Positions 22,001-34,147 are shown, counted from the stretch's first letter. The stretch is DNA of 64,000 nt from Spongilla lacustris (GCA_949361645.1 OX442422.1:17501-81500); one strand, 5' to 3'. Made by a program: numbers and translations. The notes: generated from the sequence alone by a model not told the origin.

Positions 22001-25000
22001 TCCTCCTCAGGTGTAAGTGTTGGTGCACACTCATGCCCTTCATAGTCACCATCCTTAATATCCCTGCTGCAGTCTGTATACAGTGCTCCAGAACATCTGA
22101 CAGCAGCATTATCACACTTGATGATAGTCTGACTAGGGGACCATCCTGGTGACCGTCAGGGGATTTTCCTCTGGGCAGCAGGGGATCATCCTCTGAGCAG
22201 CAGGGGACCATCCTCTGAGTAGCAGGGAATCATCCTCAGAGCAGCAGGGGATCATCCTCTGAGCAGCAGGGGACCATCCTCTGATCAGCAGGAGACCGTC
22301 CTCTGAGCAGCATGGGACTGTCCTCTGAGCGGCAGGGGATCATCCTCTGAGCAGCAGGAGATCATCCTCTGAGCAGCAGGGGATCATCCTCTGAGCAGCA
22401 GAGGATCATTCTCTGGGCAGCATGGGACCATCCTCTGATCAGCAGGGGACCATCCTCTGATCAGCAGGGGACCGTCCTCTGAGCAGCATGGGACTGTCCT
22501 CTGAGCAGCAGGGGATCATCCTCTGAGCAACAGGGGATCATCCTCTGGGCAGCATGGGACCATCCTCTGAGCAGCAGGGGACCATCCTCTGAGCAGCAGG
22601 GGGCCATCCTCTGAGCAGCATGGGACCATCCTCTGATCAGCAGGGGACCGTCCTCTGAGCAGCATCTGAGCAGCAGGGGATCATCCACTGAGCAGCAGGA
22701 GATCATCCTCTGATCAGCAGGGAACCATCCTCTGAGCAGCAGGGGATCATCCTCTGGGCAGCATGGGACCATCCTCTGGGCAGCATGGGACCATTACTGA
22801 GCAACATGGGACCATCTCTGAGCAGCAGAGGACTATCCGTCCTCTGAGCAGCATAGACGGTTCACAGCATCATATGCTGCTATCCACTCCCGGAGGCATT
22901 TGGAGCACACCAGTGCACCACACAGCAGTTCCAGTGGCTGTGAGAGGGTGTTGGAGCACAGTGCACACTTCAGCTCCTTTAGCATTGATAGGTTGTTAGC
23001 TCTTGCCAAAGGTGGGCTAGGCTCACTATGGAGAACTAGAGGAGGGGCAATCTTCTCAAGATGACCTCTTATGATGTCATATGTTTACTTGTTTTGCCAC
23101 TCAAATAGCATCACTGCACATTTTTGATGCACTCACTTTGTGATGGCACAGATGGTTCTCTACATACCCAGCTTACATTGCATGCAGAACATCTCAGGGT
23201 TACATCATCCCCAGATGTGTCAATGTCAAAAGCTTTTTTCAGCTCAGCTGAGAATGCTATGCACTCAGAGCTGGTTCTTTTTTTTGCCTTGTACTTCGTT
23301 AGCCTCTGCCCACACACTCTGCAATGTATGGAAATTGTAATCCATACCTATAATGTATAGGGCAAAACCACAACGTACGTCGATTATTCATGCAATACGC
23401 TCAGCTTGTTCGTGGTGACAGAAAATGCGTTGCCACTTCAGGTTAGTAAATTCTGGTAGCCACATGCCTCCTGAGCATCGCTGTAGTACTCATACCTTCC
23501 AGTTCAGTCACCAAAGGCTACGTCGTCACATTTAGTAACGCCCTCCTTCTAAATACGTATCGCGTGACCTTGCTAAACGGTATGCGCATGCTATCTATGT
23601 GGAATTTCAATTGTGCGCATTGACTGGACATGACAGGAAAAGGAATGCAGTGTTTGAGTTCGTTTTCAGTGTTTGATTTGCTAGTTCTGGTGAGTCATGG
23701 TTTGCTTTTAAACATCAGATGTCTATAATGAGCCATCAGTTAAGAAATATATGGTAATACCGTAAATGATCTAATTGTTGACTTAGTTTCCAGCCGCATA
23801 CAACCGTGTGTGAGGTGTGGTATGTGTGAGGTGTGGTATGTGAAGTGTGTGATATGTGAGTGGTGGTGAAGTGAAATTTTTGTGAAGGGAAGATAATACG
23901 GAACAGGGAGGGTGGGTAAGGGGAGAGTGGGATGAAGGATAGGATCTCTGCTTACTTAATTTGCAAGACAACAGCTCCTACAACTATGGCCAGCAGGAAA
24001 GGTATGAATCGCAACAGGTAGGAGACAAGAGCACTTGAAGACATATAAATGCAGAAGTCATAGACAAAGTAGAAGCTGAGGCCACTGCTCACGTAGTACA
24101 GCTGTAACCATGGAGATGTTAGTTACCACACCCCCCACACACCCATGAATACTTACATAGGGATGTACTTGGCTGAATGACAGAGGGAAGTGCTCGGTGA
24201 GGTATGGTAGCAGCTGTTAGAGGAGGCACAAGGGATAAGATGGGTGTGTGTGTGTGAACATGAGGCATTCTTGGTACAGCCAGCCTCCCCCAACCCACCA
24301 CAACGAAATAACTTCCATATGGCTGCATAGCAACCCCATAGCAACCCACAATGTATATGGGAAGAAATGATGTCATGATCTGGCACAAGAGCTGAATGGT
24401 CATGCTTAACCGTTTAACCTTTGCACTAAGTACACACAACAATTGCTTCATTGGGGGTATCCATATTCTATTTAATGCCCACCTGGATGTAGAACACGCT
24501 GGAGTACAGCCATGCAGGAAATGGTCTCTTGAGAACTATGAGCACCAGATATGCAGCTAGGTCAAAAACCACTGTGGGAAATAAAATTTGGAGCTAACAT
24601 ATGTGTGTGTGCGTATGTGTGAACATGTATGTATGTATGTGTGTGTGTGCGTGTGTGTGCGTGCGTGTGTGCGTGTGTGTGCGTGCGTGTGTATGTGTGT
24701 GCTTGTGTATGTGTATGTATGTATGTATGTATGTATGTATGTATGTATGTATGTATGTATGTACGTATGTGTGTACTACATGTGTATGTGTATGTACTAT
24801 GCACATGTATGTGTGTGAAGGTATGTTCATACTAAGAGGTATAGTGAAATAAGGGGAGGTGTGTGGTGGGTGAGGTTACCCAGGACTGGGATGGCAGCTG
24901 CCCAGGTGGGGGAACATTCCTCACACTGGCTAAGCAGTACAGTGACTGAGGATCCATTTACACACGCACCACAGAGGGGTCCTTGATAATGGGGGGAGTG

Positions 25001-28000
25001 AGGGGAGAGGAGAGCAGGAGGGGAGGAGGGGAAAGGGAGGATTGAGGGAGAGAGGGAGGATTATTGACCTTACATACTTTTGTGCTGTGTACATGAACCA
25101 CACACACATGCACACACACACATATGCACACACATATGCACACACACATCAGTAATAATTGAATACCACATGAACACATCAATATCAATCAATATACCTT
25201 CTCTGCCATATACACATACCTCCTCTGCCATATACACATACCTTCTCTGCCATATGCACATACCTCCTCTGCCATATACACATACCTTCTCTGCCATATA
25301 CACATACCTTCTCTGCCATATGTACATACCTTCTCTGCCATATGCACATACCTCCTCTGCCATATGTACATACCTTCTCTGCCATATACACATACTTCTC
25401 TGCCATATGCACATACCTTCTCTGCCATATGCACATACCTCCTCTGCCATATGCACATACCTTCTCTGCCATATGCACATACCTCCTCTGCCATATGCAC
25501 ATACCTTCTCTGCCATATGCACATACCTTCTCTGCCATATACACATACCTTCTCTGCCATATACACATACCTTCTCTGCCATATGTACATACCTTCTCTG
25601 CCATATGCACATACCTCCTCTGCCATATACACATACCTTCTCTGCCATATACACATACCTTCTCTGCCATATGTACATACCTTCTCTGCCATATGCACAT
25701 ACCTCCTCTGCCATATGTACATACCTTCTCTGCCATATACACATACTTCTCTGCCATATGCACATACCTTCTCTGCCATATGCACATACCTCCTCTGCCA
25801 TATGCACATACCTTCTCTGCCATATGCACATATCTCCTCTGCCATATGCACATACCTTCTCTGCCATATGTACATACCTTCTCTGCCATATGCACATACC
25901 TTCTCTGCCATATGCACATACCTCCTCTGCCATATGCACATACCTTCTCTGCCATATGCACATACCTTCTCTGCCATATGCACATACCTTCTCTGCCATA
26001 TGCACATACCTTCTCTGCCATATGCACATACCTTCTCTGCCATATGCACATACCTTCTCTGCCATATACACATACCTTCTCTGCCATATGTACATACCTC
26101 CTCTGCCATATGTACATACCTTCTCTGCCATATACACATACCTTCTCTGCCATATGTACACTGGGCATCTGGCCTGCTGCTGTCAAATACCACCTCACAG
26201 GTGGGTGTGTCCCCACTGCCCACCTCCACAGCTGGTGAGCAGTACCCATTGGGACAGGGGTACGTGGCCAACCTGTCCTCCACCCCCTCATGTAGTCCTC
26301 CCCACAGACCACTCTTGGGATGGAAAAATGATGATGATGATGTCATGATGATATCATGATGATGTCATAGATATTACCTGAAGATATATCTTTGTTCCAT
26401 TACAGGCTAAGATGTCATTGCTTTGGATGTTGCACGTACAAACATGGTAATTGTTCACTGGGGAGGGTTGGAGGGCGTATCCAGGTGGGCAGGGCATAAA
26501 GATCACTTCAAACACATCGCCAGTGTTTGCCCCCTGTTGTGAAACATGACATCATCATTATAAATTGGTAGTCTACTTAGTATACTTGGTAGTAAACTTA
26601 GCATAATATGCAGCAATCTACTTAGCATACTAATCAGTAGTCTGCTTGCATAGTAATCAGTAATCTGCTTGCATACAAATCAGTAATCTGCTTTCATACT
26701 AATCAGTAGTCTGCTTGCATACTAATCAGTAATCTGCTTGTATACTAATCAGTAGTCTGCTTGCATACTGCTTGTATACTACTCAGTAGTCTGTTTGTAT
26801 GCTAATCAGTAGTCTGCTTGCATACTAATCAGTAATCTGTATACTAATCAGTAGTCTGCTTGCATACTAATCAGCAGACTACACTAACCTCTGTAAGGAT
26901 GGGCTCTGCTAGTATTGTCTTCTCTCCACTAGGAGCAGTGCTTCCCTCTGTGTACAGCATGGTTGCTATGTAAGGGTTGCTAAGGTTATCATGTGTCAGT
27001 ACTGAAGGAATAAACTGAAGGAATGGCGGCTGAGAGGGGTGGGGCATAAGAAGACCACCAATCACGTGATAGCTGTCATGTGATCAGACACTCACATTCT
27101 CCGCACTGTCCTGTATCCTGAAAGCCGAAGCCGTAGGTCTGCCCAGCTCATCTGTTGCCTCGACAACCAAACTAATGGCTTCACCAGGATAGGCCAGCAC
27201 CTGTTATGAGGGGAATACCCTTATGGCTAGCTTTGTCCTGTGCCTTGTCCATTATCACCTCCTCCCCCTGATCCCCTCCTCCTCCCCCTGATCCCCTGAT
27301 CCTCCCCCCTGATCCCCTCTTCCTCCTCCCCCTGATCCCCTCCTCCCCTCCTCCCTTGATCCCCTCTTCCCTCTGATCTCCTTCTCCTCCTTCCTCTGAT
27401 CCCCTCCTCTCTCCCTCCTCCCTCTGATCCCCTCCTCCTCCCTCTGATCCCCTCCTCCTCCCTCTGATCCCCTCCTCCTCCCTCTGATCCCCTCCTCCTC
27501 CCTCTGATCCCCTCCTCCTCCCTCTGATCCCCTCCTCCTCCCTCTGATCCCCTCCTCCTCCCTCTGATCCCCTCCTCCTCCCTCTGATCCCCTCCTCCTC
27601 CCTCTGATCCCCTCCTCCTCCCTCTGATCCCCTCCTCCTCCCTCTGATCCCCTCCTCCTCCCTCTGATCCCCTCCTCCTCCCTCTGATCCCCTCCTCCCC
27701 TTACCCTCCCTCTTACCATCTTGGTGACTAAGGACAGTGACTTGACAGGAGTCTCCACATACCACATTGGTGAAGTGGAGGAGTGGGCTCTGTTGGTGTT
27801 CAGACCACTACAGAAAGGAGTGGTCAGTGGAACAGACCCCCTAATTCAAACCTCCCCCTCCTCCCCTACACACAGGTAAGCCATTAAGGATGCCTTTCTC
27901 CACCATCACTCACATCATCACACCACCTCCACCACATCCCACATCTTCACACCTACACACTCCCACAGTCCACTCACTAGTGTATGAACGGCCACCTGAA

Positions 28001-28478
28001 CACTTCAGACAGGTTGAACCACGGCTCCTTTGTCTGTGACCAGGAGCAGGTGCCCAGGCCATTCATGTACACAGCAGGCCCGACCATTGCCTCATTGCCA
28101 GAGAAGTTCATCTGCACACCTGACCACTGTGATGGTGTCAAGGAGTCATTTGAATAGACGAAGGGGCAAAGTGAGTTCCCCAGTGTTTGTTCAACAAGTG
28201 TTGGCAAGTAGTCATTCTCCACCACAATAGCTGAACCAAGTCTGTGTGTAGGTGGAGACACATACATACATACATACATACATACATACATACATACATA
28301 CATACATACATACATACATACATACATACATACATACACACATACACACACACTACATACATACATACACACATACATACATACATACATACCTACACAC
28401 ATACATACACACATACACACACACACACACACATACATACATACATACATACATACATACATACATACATACCTACAC

Positions 28479-28529
<51 letters not shown>

Positions 28530-31500
28530 TACATACATAATAATAATAATAATATGCCATCGCATTATACAAGTATAACACGTTTGGAGGAAGAGACTAC
28601 AGTGGAAACCATCACACTTGCTCCTATAATTTTTTTGTACTGTTATTTTGTTCACTTGAATATATTTCAATAACAATGAGATCAAATGAAAATCTGACAA
28701 GGCAGGTATAGTGTACAACTATTTTTCAATATATACTGAAAGTTAAAAAGCATCACGTGACTATTTACTTTTGTTATTAACACTTGTTGTGACCCGAGTA
28801 CAAAAAAAATTGTGAGCATAATTCCTCCTCCTGTAGGCAATAGATCTTGACCATATTCGCAATATATCTAAAGAACAAGCATTAGCAACCTTTGGCCGAG
28901 TCGGTTTTTAAGTCCGGTAAATAGTTACGGTATTATCGAGCTAGATATGCGTTTTTAGCTCGTAAAAGCTTAGCGATGCTATTTCGTAGTACGCTCTCAC
29001 TGGACTGCTATATTTCGCTTCCGAGTCGTCACATGTTAGATCTATCGCGAAATCGTACTTGGGAGGCAATAGACCCTTCTTTGCCGTTAAAAAAGTGCCA
29101 TCAGAGCTGAGTACCTGAAAACCTCCGCCATATCGCGATGAATTACATTTGAAACGTCATCATTGCATCATTTTGTATCGTGAATATATTTATAATGTGA
29201 CGTATCGGCAGAGATAATATAGCATCAAATTGGGCAGGTTACAAGAAACGTCAAAAAGCAAGAGGCAACTCTAAAGCTGGAAGGGAAGCGTACCCAATTA
29301 GCTATTTGGAAGCTGCCATCTAGGATTCGAAGCTTTGGGTGATAGAACGCTAGCCTTGGCGAATGTCTTGATGGTCCATAAAGCTTCCCAATTTGATGCT
29401 ACTGATTTACTAAACGTTCGCCGTGAGTGGCTGCAAGATGCAGCATCGCTAGGTTAAGAACCATTTTCACAATCCCTTGCATCCATTCACATTATAAATA
29501 TATTCACGATACAAAATGACGAAATGATGACGTTTCAAATGTAATTCATCGCGATATGGCGGAGGTTTTCAGGTACTCAGCTCTGATGGCACTTTTTTAA
29601 CGGCAAAGAAGGGTCTATTGCCTCCCAAGTACGATTTCGCGATAGATCTAACATGTGACGACTCGGAAGCGAAATATAGCAGTCCAGTGAGAGCGTACTA
29701 CGAAATAGCATCGCTAAGCTTTTACGAGCTAAAAACGCATACCTAGCTCGATAATACCGTAACTATTTACCGGACTTAAAAACCGACTCGGCCAAAGGTT
29801 GCTAATGCTTGTTCTTTAGATGCATTGCGAATATGGTCAAGATCTATTGCCTACAGGAGGAGGAATTATGCTCACAATTTTTTTTGTACTGGGGTCACAA
29901 CAAGTGTTAATAACAAAAGTAAATAGTCACGTGATGCTTTTTAACTTTCAGTATATATTGAAAAATAGTTGTACACTATACCTGCGTTGTCAGATTTCCA
30001 TTTGATCTCATTGTTATTGAAATATATTCAAGTGAACAAAATAACAGTACAAAAAAATTATAGGAGCAAGTGTGATGGTTTCCACTGTAGACATAGTTGA
30101 GAACACATATATCACCAAGCTAACAACATTCAAAGTTCTATGGCATCTACATCTGATTTTGACCAAAGATGTGTTTTACTGAGATGGATTTTAACTCCTT
30201 TAGCGCATGTAGACCTGAAGTGGCAATCTGAGGCTGGACACAACACAGAGTGGGTGTACTGGTTGGTAGATGTTTCACCAGCTTGTTCCTTGTGTTTGTG
30301 GTGTTGATGTATCTTAATGCCTTTTATAGAGTTTGAAGTAAAGGAACATACAGGGACAGGGCATTAAAAGTCACTAGGAGGGTGGGTAGCCCTTGGAGGG
30401 TGGGTGAGAGGGTGGGTAGCCCTTGCATGTTGACCATGTTTTTGGGTGTTATGACTTCTCAGATATTTCTCACTAGTGAAACCTTTATTACAGATAGAAC
30501 AATAGCAGCCATGCTGTAGGGAGGATGCACCCTTGTGGCAGTCTCGCAACATCCTAGCCTTCTCATTAAGCTTTGCTTCCATTAAGGCCGCACCATTAAA
30601 AAGCGAGGTTCTCCACTGTGACCTCAATACTGCAATAGATTGCCAGTTGTTGGAGAGACCAAATGAGGAGAGGTCTTTTGAAACACAGTCCCTCCATCTT
30701 AGTTTTGGTTTATGTTGTGGGCGCTTTGGAGATGAAATTTCCCCAAAAAGTGTTTGTTTAGGAAGCCTGTTGTCCTCCATTCTGTAGACATGACCCAGCC
30801 ATCGTAGCCTAGCTATGGAAATAAGAGTAGAGGCATGCTGTAGGTGGGACCTTGCAAGAACAGTAGTGTCAGGAATATGAAGCAAGGGATTTATACTTAA
30901 AGCCTGTCTAAGACAAGCCAACAAAAATGAATTAACACGACGTATAAGGTATGCTGTAGTGGGCCAGGTTTCCGCGCCATACAATAGTGTGCAGGTATTA
31001 CTGTGGCATTGAAGACTGCAAGCTTGGTGAGTTTTGATAAGTTGGCATTATACCAAACCTTGCATTTCAATGCGCTGAACTGCTTAGCAGCTTTAGAAAT
31101 TCTATTGTTCATTTCATTGTCTACAGAAGCACCAGTGGACAAAACACTGCCCAGATACTGAAAAGATGAAACTGTTTCAATTGTGTTGCCGCCAATGTGG
31201 AAGGGTAAATCATGGCCTTGGTTTTATCAGTGCTGACACTTAGACCCCAAGAACAAGCCACTCGAGTGAAACGATCAATGAAGCTTTGGAGAGCATCACT
31301 ACTAAGGCATCCTGTCATGACATCGTCTGCAAAACGAAGATCACAAATGCGAACTGACATTGCTAGTCTAGTGCCAGAGAGTCTAAAAAGCTTGCCATCC
31401 AACCTATACTTTATTTCAACACCATCATTGAGGTCACTTAAGACTTGTTGCATCACTTTATTGAAGTATAGATTAACAGGAAGGGTGCTAGCACACCCCC

Positions 31501-34147
31501 CTGTTTGAGACCGGTTGAAACTTGTAAGGGTTCTGATAGGACACCATCAACACGGACTGAGGCTTCCATATTGACATGTAGGCCTCTTAATATGTGTACT
31601 AGCTTTGATGGGAAGCCCACCACAAGGCATCTCTAGGTACAGAATCATAGGCCTTTTTCAAATCGAAGAAACACATATACAGCTGACACATCTGTTCTCT
31701 CGCCTTCTCTTGCAACTGACGTGCAACAAAAATCATATCAATAGAACAGTTTCGAAAGCCACACTGTGACTCATCAAGGACTGACTCAGCAATAGGAGCA
31801 TCCATCCATCCATCATACATACATACATACATACATACATACATACATACATACATACATACATACATACATACATACATACATACATACATACATACAT
31901 ACATACATACATACACACGTACATACATACATACATACATACATACATACATACATACACACACACATACACACACATACATACATACATACACACATAC
32001 ATACATACACACATACATACATACATACATACATACATACATACATACACACACACATACATACATATATACACACACATACACACACATGCACACATAC
32101 ATACACATGCACATACACACACCACCAGCAAAGTCCACATGTACACCACTCACATGCCCACATGTACACATGTACACCACTCACATGCCCACATGTACAC
32201 CACTCACATGCCCACGTTGCCCTGGAAGTCAAAACTTGTACCAGAGGATATCTGCAGCTGCCCCAGCGATGTCATGTACAGCGCACTACCCTCTGTGGCT
32301 ATGTCATTGCTCACAAATGTCATGGCACATGTCCCTTGTATGGATACCAATGTACCCACCACCTGATGAGAGAGGGCATAGAGTGATCAGCATGTCCCCA
32401 CCCCCCTCCCCACAAGCCACACCTACCACCATGGTGCGTCCTTTGTTCCCTTGGAACAGGTTCTGTCCACTGAAGGTAAGGGGCAGGTACACAGTACTCA
32501 CAGCTCCTCCTAGTCCCCCATTATTGAAAGCGAAAGTGCTGGGGTGATCATCACACTTATCAATACCTTGTAATGCAGGACAGTAACCACACACTAACCA
32601 CATGCTTATAGCATAACCTACTTATAACCTACACTTATAACATACTCATAATTATTATGTAACAATTCATTAGTAACTGAACATTAATAAATAATGAAAC
32701 ATCAATAACCTCACTATTACAATAGTAACTGAACATCAATAAACCTTCCCCCCCCCCCCCCCCCACTTTTAACCCCTCACCAATCTCTGATCTCCATAGG
32801 TCGTATCATGTCCCTACTGCTAAAGGTCAACATGCTGATCAGTCCAACAGCAGCTCCATAGTGGGTGGCCATGTTGCCCGTGAACGTGCAGTTCTCCAGG
32901 TGCACAAAGTTACTCAGTTCCCCTGTGGCAGCTGTGGGCCCTAATCATTGCAACTCCATTACATTGTAATTCCTGCCAAATTCAACCCCCCCAATCGTAC
33001 CAGGTGCAAACACGTAGATCCCCCCGCCAACTCCAGCTTGGTTCTCAGTAAACTCACTGCCATACACCCTGACAGAAGTGACTGTGTTTGGGAACATCCC
33101 GCTGGCAAACCCAACCTCCAGGCCCCCTCCCCCTCCCGGGGTGGTATTCCTTGCAAACGTAGTCCTGTTGACAACCAGACTGTTGTCGTGGTTACCAGAA
33201 TACCCCGAGTACAGTCCTCCTCCGTACGAAGACGCGACATTGGCAGTGAAAACGCAGTCCTCGTACACAACGTTCACAGGCAGAGGTGCTCCCATTAGAA
33301 CGCTGCTTCCTCCTCCCCTGCCTGTGAACTTGAGGTACTGCAGGAGTTGGCTTGTGGTCTGTTGGTCGTAGCTGGGAGGAGTGCTGGTGTTGTTGGTGAA
33401 CACGCACCCCGTAACCATGGCCACGGGGGGCGCGGACGTGATATAGTAGTAGCCGAGGGACAGGCCCCCCGCGTGCCCCCGGTAGGGGTTATATTTGACC
33501 ACCGTCACCGGTCCGTTGTCTGCAAACGTGCAGTTCGATACAGTCACGTTCGCACAGTCGTACAAGTCTAGTGCGCCCTGATAGAAGAGGCTACGCGAGC
33601 CGCCAGTCGCGAAAGGTACAAAGTAACATATATACGCTTGTAAAATCATACAGAGTTCGGCTTACCTGAAGGAGCAAGACGAGACTATGGCTGTCGTCAC
33701 GTTCTCCATGACTACCACTCCCTGGCTGTAGGTGAAGTCAATATCGCCAATCTCTGCCGAGCTCGCGTTCTGGAAGCGAAGCGCGTGGTACGTGCCGTCG
33801 GCAGCCTGTTGGACGTCGTCAAGCAGCTGGAAGGCCACAGAGACGGGCCCCATTCCGCACATGGCCACGTTCTGAGTGATGGTGATACGCGACCCTATCA
33901 CGAAGGCTCCCGGTAGGACTGTGATTAGAATGCAGCCGTCCGCCTCGTGCGCGGTCCTGCCGTACATGACGCTCAACAGGACGTCCTCCAGGCTGCTGCA
34001 GGTTAGGTTGGCAAGGCTACCCGTGGTGCAGGGCGATTCAGCCCGCCCCTGGTCCACCGTGACTTGGGTTTGGCAACGCTTTGTACACGAGCCGTCCAGC
34101 AAACGCACATACAGGAGGATGCAGAACCAGGTGATGGAAATCTTCAT
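19044..34147 (-). CDS. beta-helix (Pmp-like) multi-pass membrane protein
   Basis: Twenty exons: 33666-34147, 33001-33590, 32781-32940, 32427-32538, 32208-32362, 27978-28241, 27717-27807, 27096-27200, 26889-27029, 26378-26533, 26142-26313, 24880-24981, 24483-24571, 24157-24213, 23956-24101, 20569-20695, 20327-20461, 20111-20245, 19278-19576, 19044-19218. Every phase matches; the sum is 3,693 nt, 1,230 aa. A second ATG at 34180 has good context and would add 11 residues. Signal peptide first; then about 600 residues of right-handed beta-helix repeats (NCTF, GGGLYSG, TFARN, GGGIYVF), as in chlamydial Pmp-like proteins; then a cysteine-rich module (PCPPGY, CPNGYC, QCTYGREG, LCGAC); then about 9-10 hydrophobic segments and a basic tail. 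Likely a surface receptor or adhesion protein with extracellular helix. Function unknown. Exons 11 and 18 have tandem repeats at their donors. At exon 15 an unspliced donor would give a stop at once (AAG TAA). Confidence 0.85.
19668..19760. repeat. CAGTGGC-ended G-rich fragment in intron 18
   Basis: CAGTGGCATATCCACG followed by a run of 17 G. It resembles the ends of hAT-like MITEs in this window (compare 16442), but no partner end was found, so it is probably a truncated copy. Confidence 0.3.
19999..20113. repeat. 8-bp array at exon 18 splice donor
   Basis: CATACCCC repeated about 14 times; on the gene strand GGGGTATG. The array begins exactly at the donor of exon 18 (AGCGGG|GTATGG at 20111/20110), so each unit offers a further GGTATG donor. 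It ends at a strong consensus donor AAGAG|GTATGT (19992/19991), which is out of phase with exon 19 (119 extra nt). Donors every third unit (24 nt) would keep the frame. Confidence 0.9.
22140..22860. repeat. degenerate 22-bp minisatellite, about 33 copies
   Basis: Variants of GGGGATCATCCTCTGAGCAGCA (20-22 bp), with A/C and G/A changes scattered through the copies, indicating greater age than the other arrays. It lies inside the CAC-ended transposon. Confidence 0.9.
23111..23338 (-). CDS. zinc-binding-like exon in CAC-ended transposon
   Basis: Open from a TTGCAG acceptor to a stop at 23111. It contains CRVCGQRL, about 38 residues, then LRCSACNVSWVC, with FDID between them. The CxxC..CxxC layout with an F-x-ID centre is seen at the start of many transposase-type proteins and in the zinc region of RAG1-like proteins; I cannot separate these by eye. 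It is probably an N-terminal exon of a defunct transposase. Confidence 0.35.
   Translation of the reverse strand, partial: TISIHCRVCGQRLTKYKAKKRTSSECIAFSAELKKAFDIDTSGDDVTLRCSACNVSWVCREPSVPSQSECIKNVQ
24600..24820. repeat. (GT)n / (GTAT)n microsatellite in intron 12
   Basis: Mixed GT, GTGC and GTAT repeats between exons 12 and 13 of the beta-helix gene. Confidence 0.95.
25190..26160. repeat. 22-bp splice-donor minisatellite, about 44 copies
   Basis: On the gene (minus) strand the unit is CATATGGCAGAGAAGGTATG plus TG. It is the last coding bases of exon 11 plus the donor: exon 11 ends TAT GGC AGA GAA G|GTATGTG at 26142/26141, and the array repeats exactly this junction. Each copy therefore holds a consensus donor AGAAG|GTATGT. 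Since 22 is 1 modulo 3 and the unit has no stop in any frame, all three frames run open through the array with the same 22-residue period. Variants (AGGAGG, GTGTAT, GTACAT) form blocks, and about 420 bp with the same variant order appear twice (about 25330-25740 and 25690-26100). Two copies are 1 bp shorter. Confidence 0.95.
26570..26880. repeat. degenerate 23-bp repeat in intron 9
   Basis: About 13 variants of CATACTAATCAGTAGTCTGC plus TTG between exons 9 and 10 of the beta-helix gene, with frequent length changes. Confidence 0.85.
27405..27695. repeat. 20-bp minisatellite in intron 7, about 15 copies
   Basis: Unit CCCTCCTCCTCCCTCTGATC; copies are almost identical in the centre and degenerate from 27245. 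Polypyrimidine on the plus strand, so polypurine in the transcript. Related in sequence to 7911-8150. Confidence 0.95.
28253..28545. repeat. (CATA)n/(CA)n microsatellite
   Basis: Blocks of CATA, CACATA and CA immediately 5' (gene strand) of exon 6. The exon 6 acceptor ACACACAG| at 28242 is part of this CA-rich sequence. Confidence 0.95.
28600..30087. mobile_element. 1.49-kb foldback element in intron 5
   Basis: Ends CAGTGGAAACC/GGTTTCCACTG flanked by TA (28598-28599, 30088-30089). Arms of about 650 bp are highly similar (for example CTTGGGAGGCAATAGACCCT and its inverse). The centre at about 29260-29430 is unpaired. No coding capacity. Same end family as 12442-14184, consistent with Tc1/mariner-type non-autonomous elements. 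Confidence 0.85.
30364..31811 (-). pseudogene. 5'-truncated LINE reverse transcriptase
   Basis: A non-LTR retrotransposon fragment in intron 5 of the beta-helix gene, read on the minus strand. Reverse-transcriptase motifs appear in order: FFDLKKAYDSVPR (about 31640-31680), LRFADDVM (about 31310-31340), then the thumb and C-terminal region (LRWLGHVYRMEDNRLPK, about 30770). It ends in a C2H2-like finger (CSICNKGFTSEKYLRSH, about 30440-30490). The frame is broken at least twice, between 31620 and 31460 and again near 30980, so it is dead. The 5' end stops at a (CATA)n tract. Which LINE clade it belongs to needs a tree. Confidence 0.85.
31812..32128. repeat. (CATA)n microsatellite
   Basis: Long CATA repeat with CACA interruptions at the truncated 5' end of the LINE; it may mark the LINE insertion point. 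A short ACATGTACACCACTCACATG repeat continues to 32206 and overlaps the exon 5 donor. Confidence 0.95.

Larger units (their letters stand above)
20825..23808. mobile_element. 2.98-kb DNA transposon with CAC ends, in intron 15
   Basis: Inverted ends CACGGTGGTCTGC and CACGGTTGTATGC, with TGGAAACTAAG shared a little further in. Flanks repeat TGTG (4 bp, but the site is TG-rich). The duplicated copy of this intron lacks it. A minus-strand exon-like frame at 23111-23338 after a TTGCAG acceptor has paired CxxC motifs (CRVCGQ and CSAC) about 40 residues apart. CAC ends occur in the CACTA, Chapaev and Transib groups. A DDE core could not be identified; the element carries a decayed 22-bp minisatellite. 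Confidence 0.6.

Noticed and set aside
25080..26359. Very long open frames (300-420 codons) on both strands
   Set aside because: They are the 22-bp array read through; no stop exists in any frame of the unit. Only 26142-26313 is a real exon.
33078..33407. Frames antisense to the beta-helix exon 2
   Set aside because: Shadow frames; exon 2 on the minus strand is phase-linked to its neighbours.
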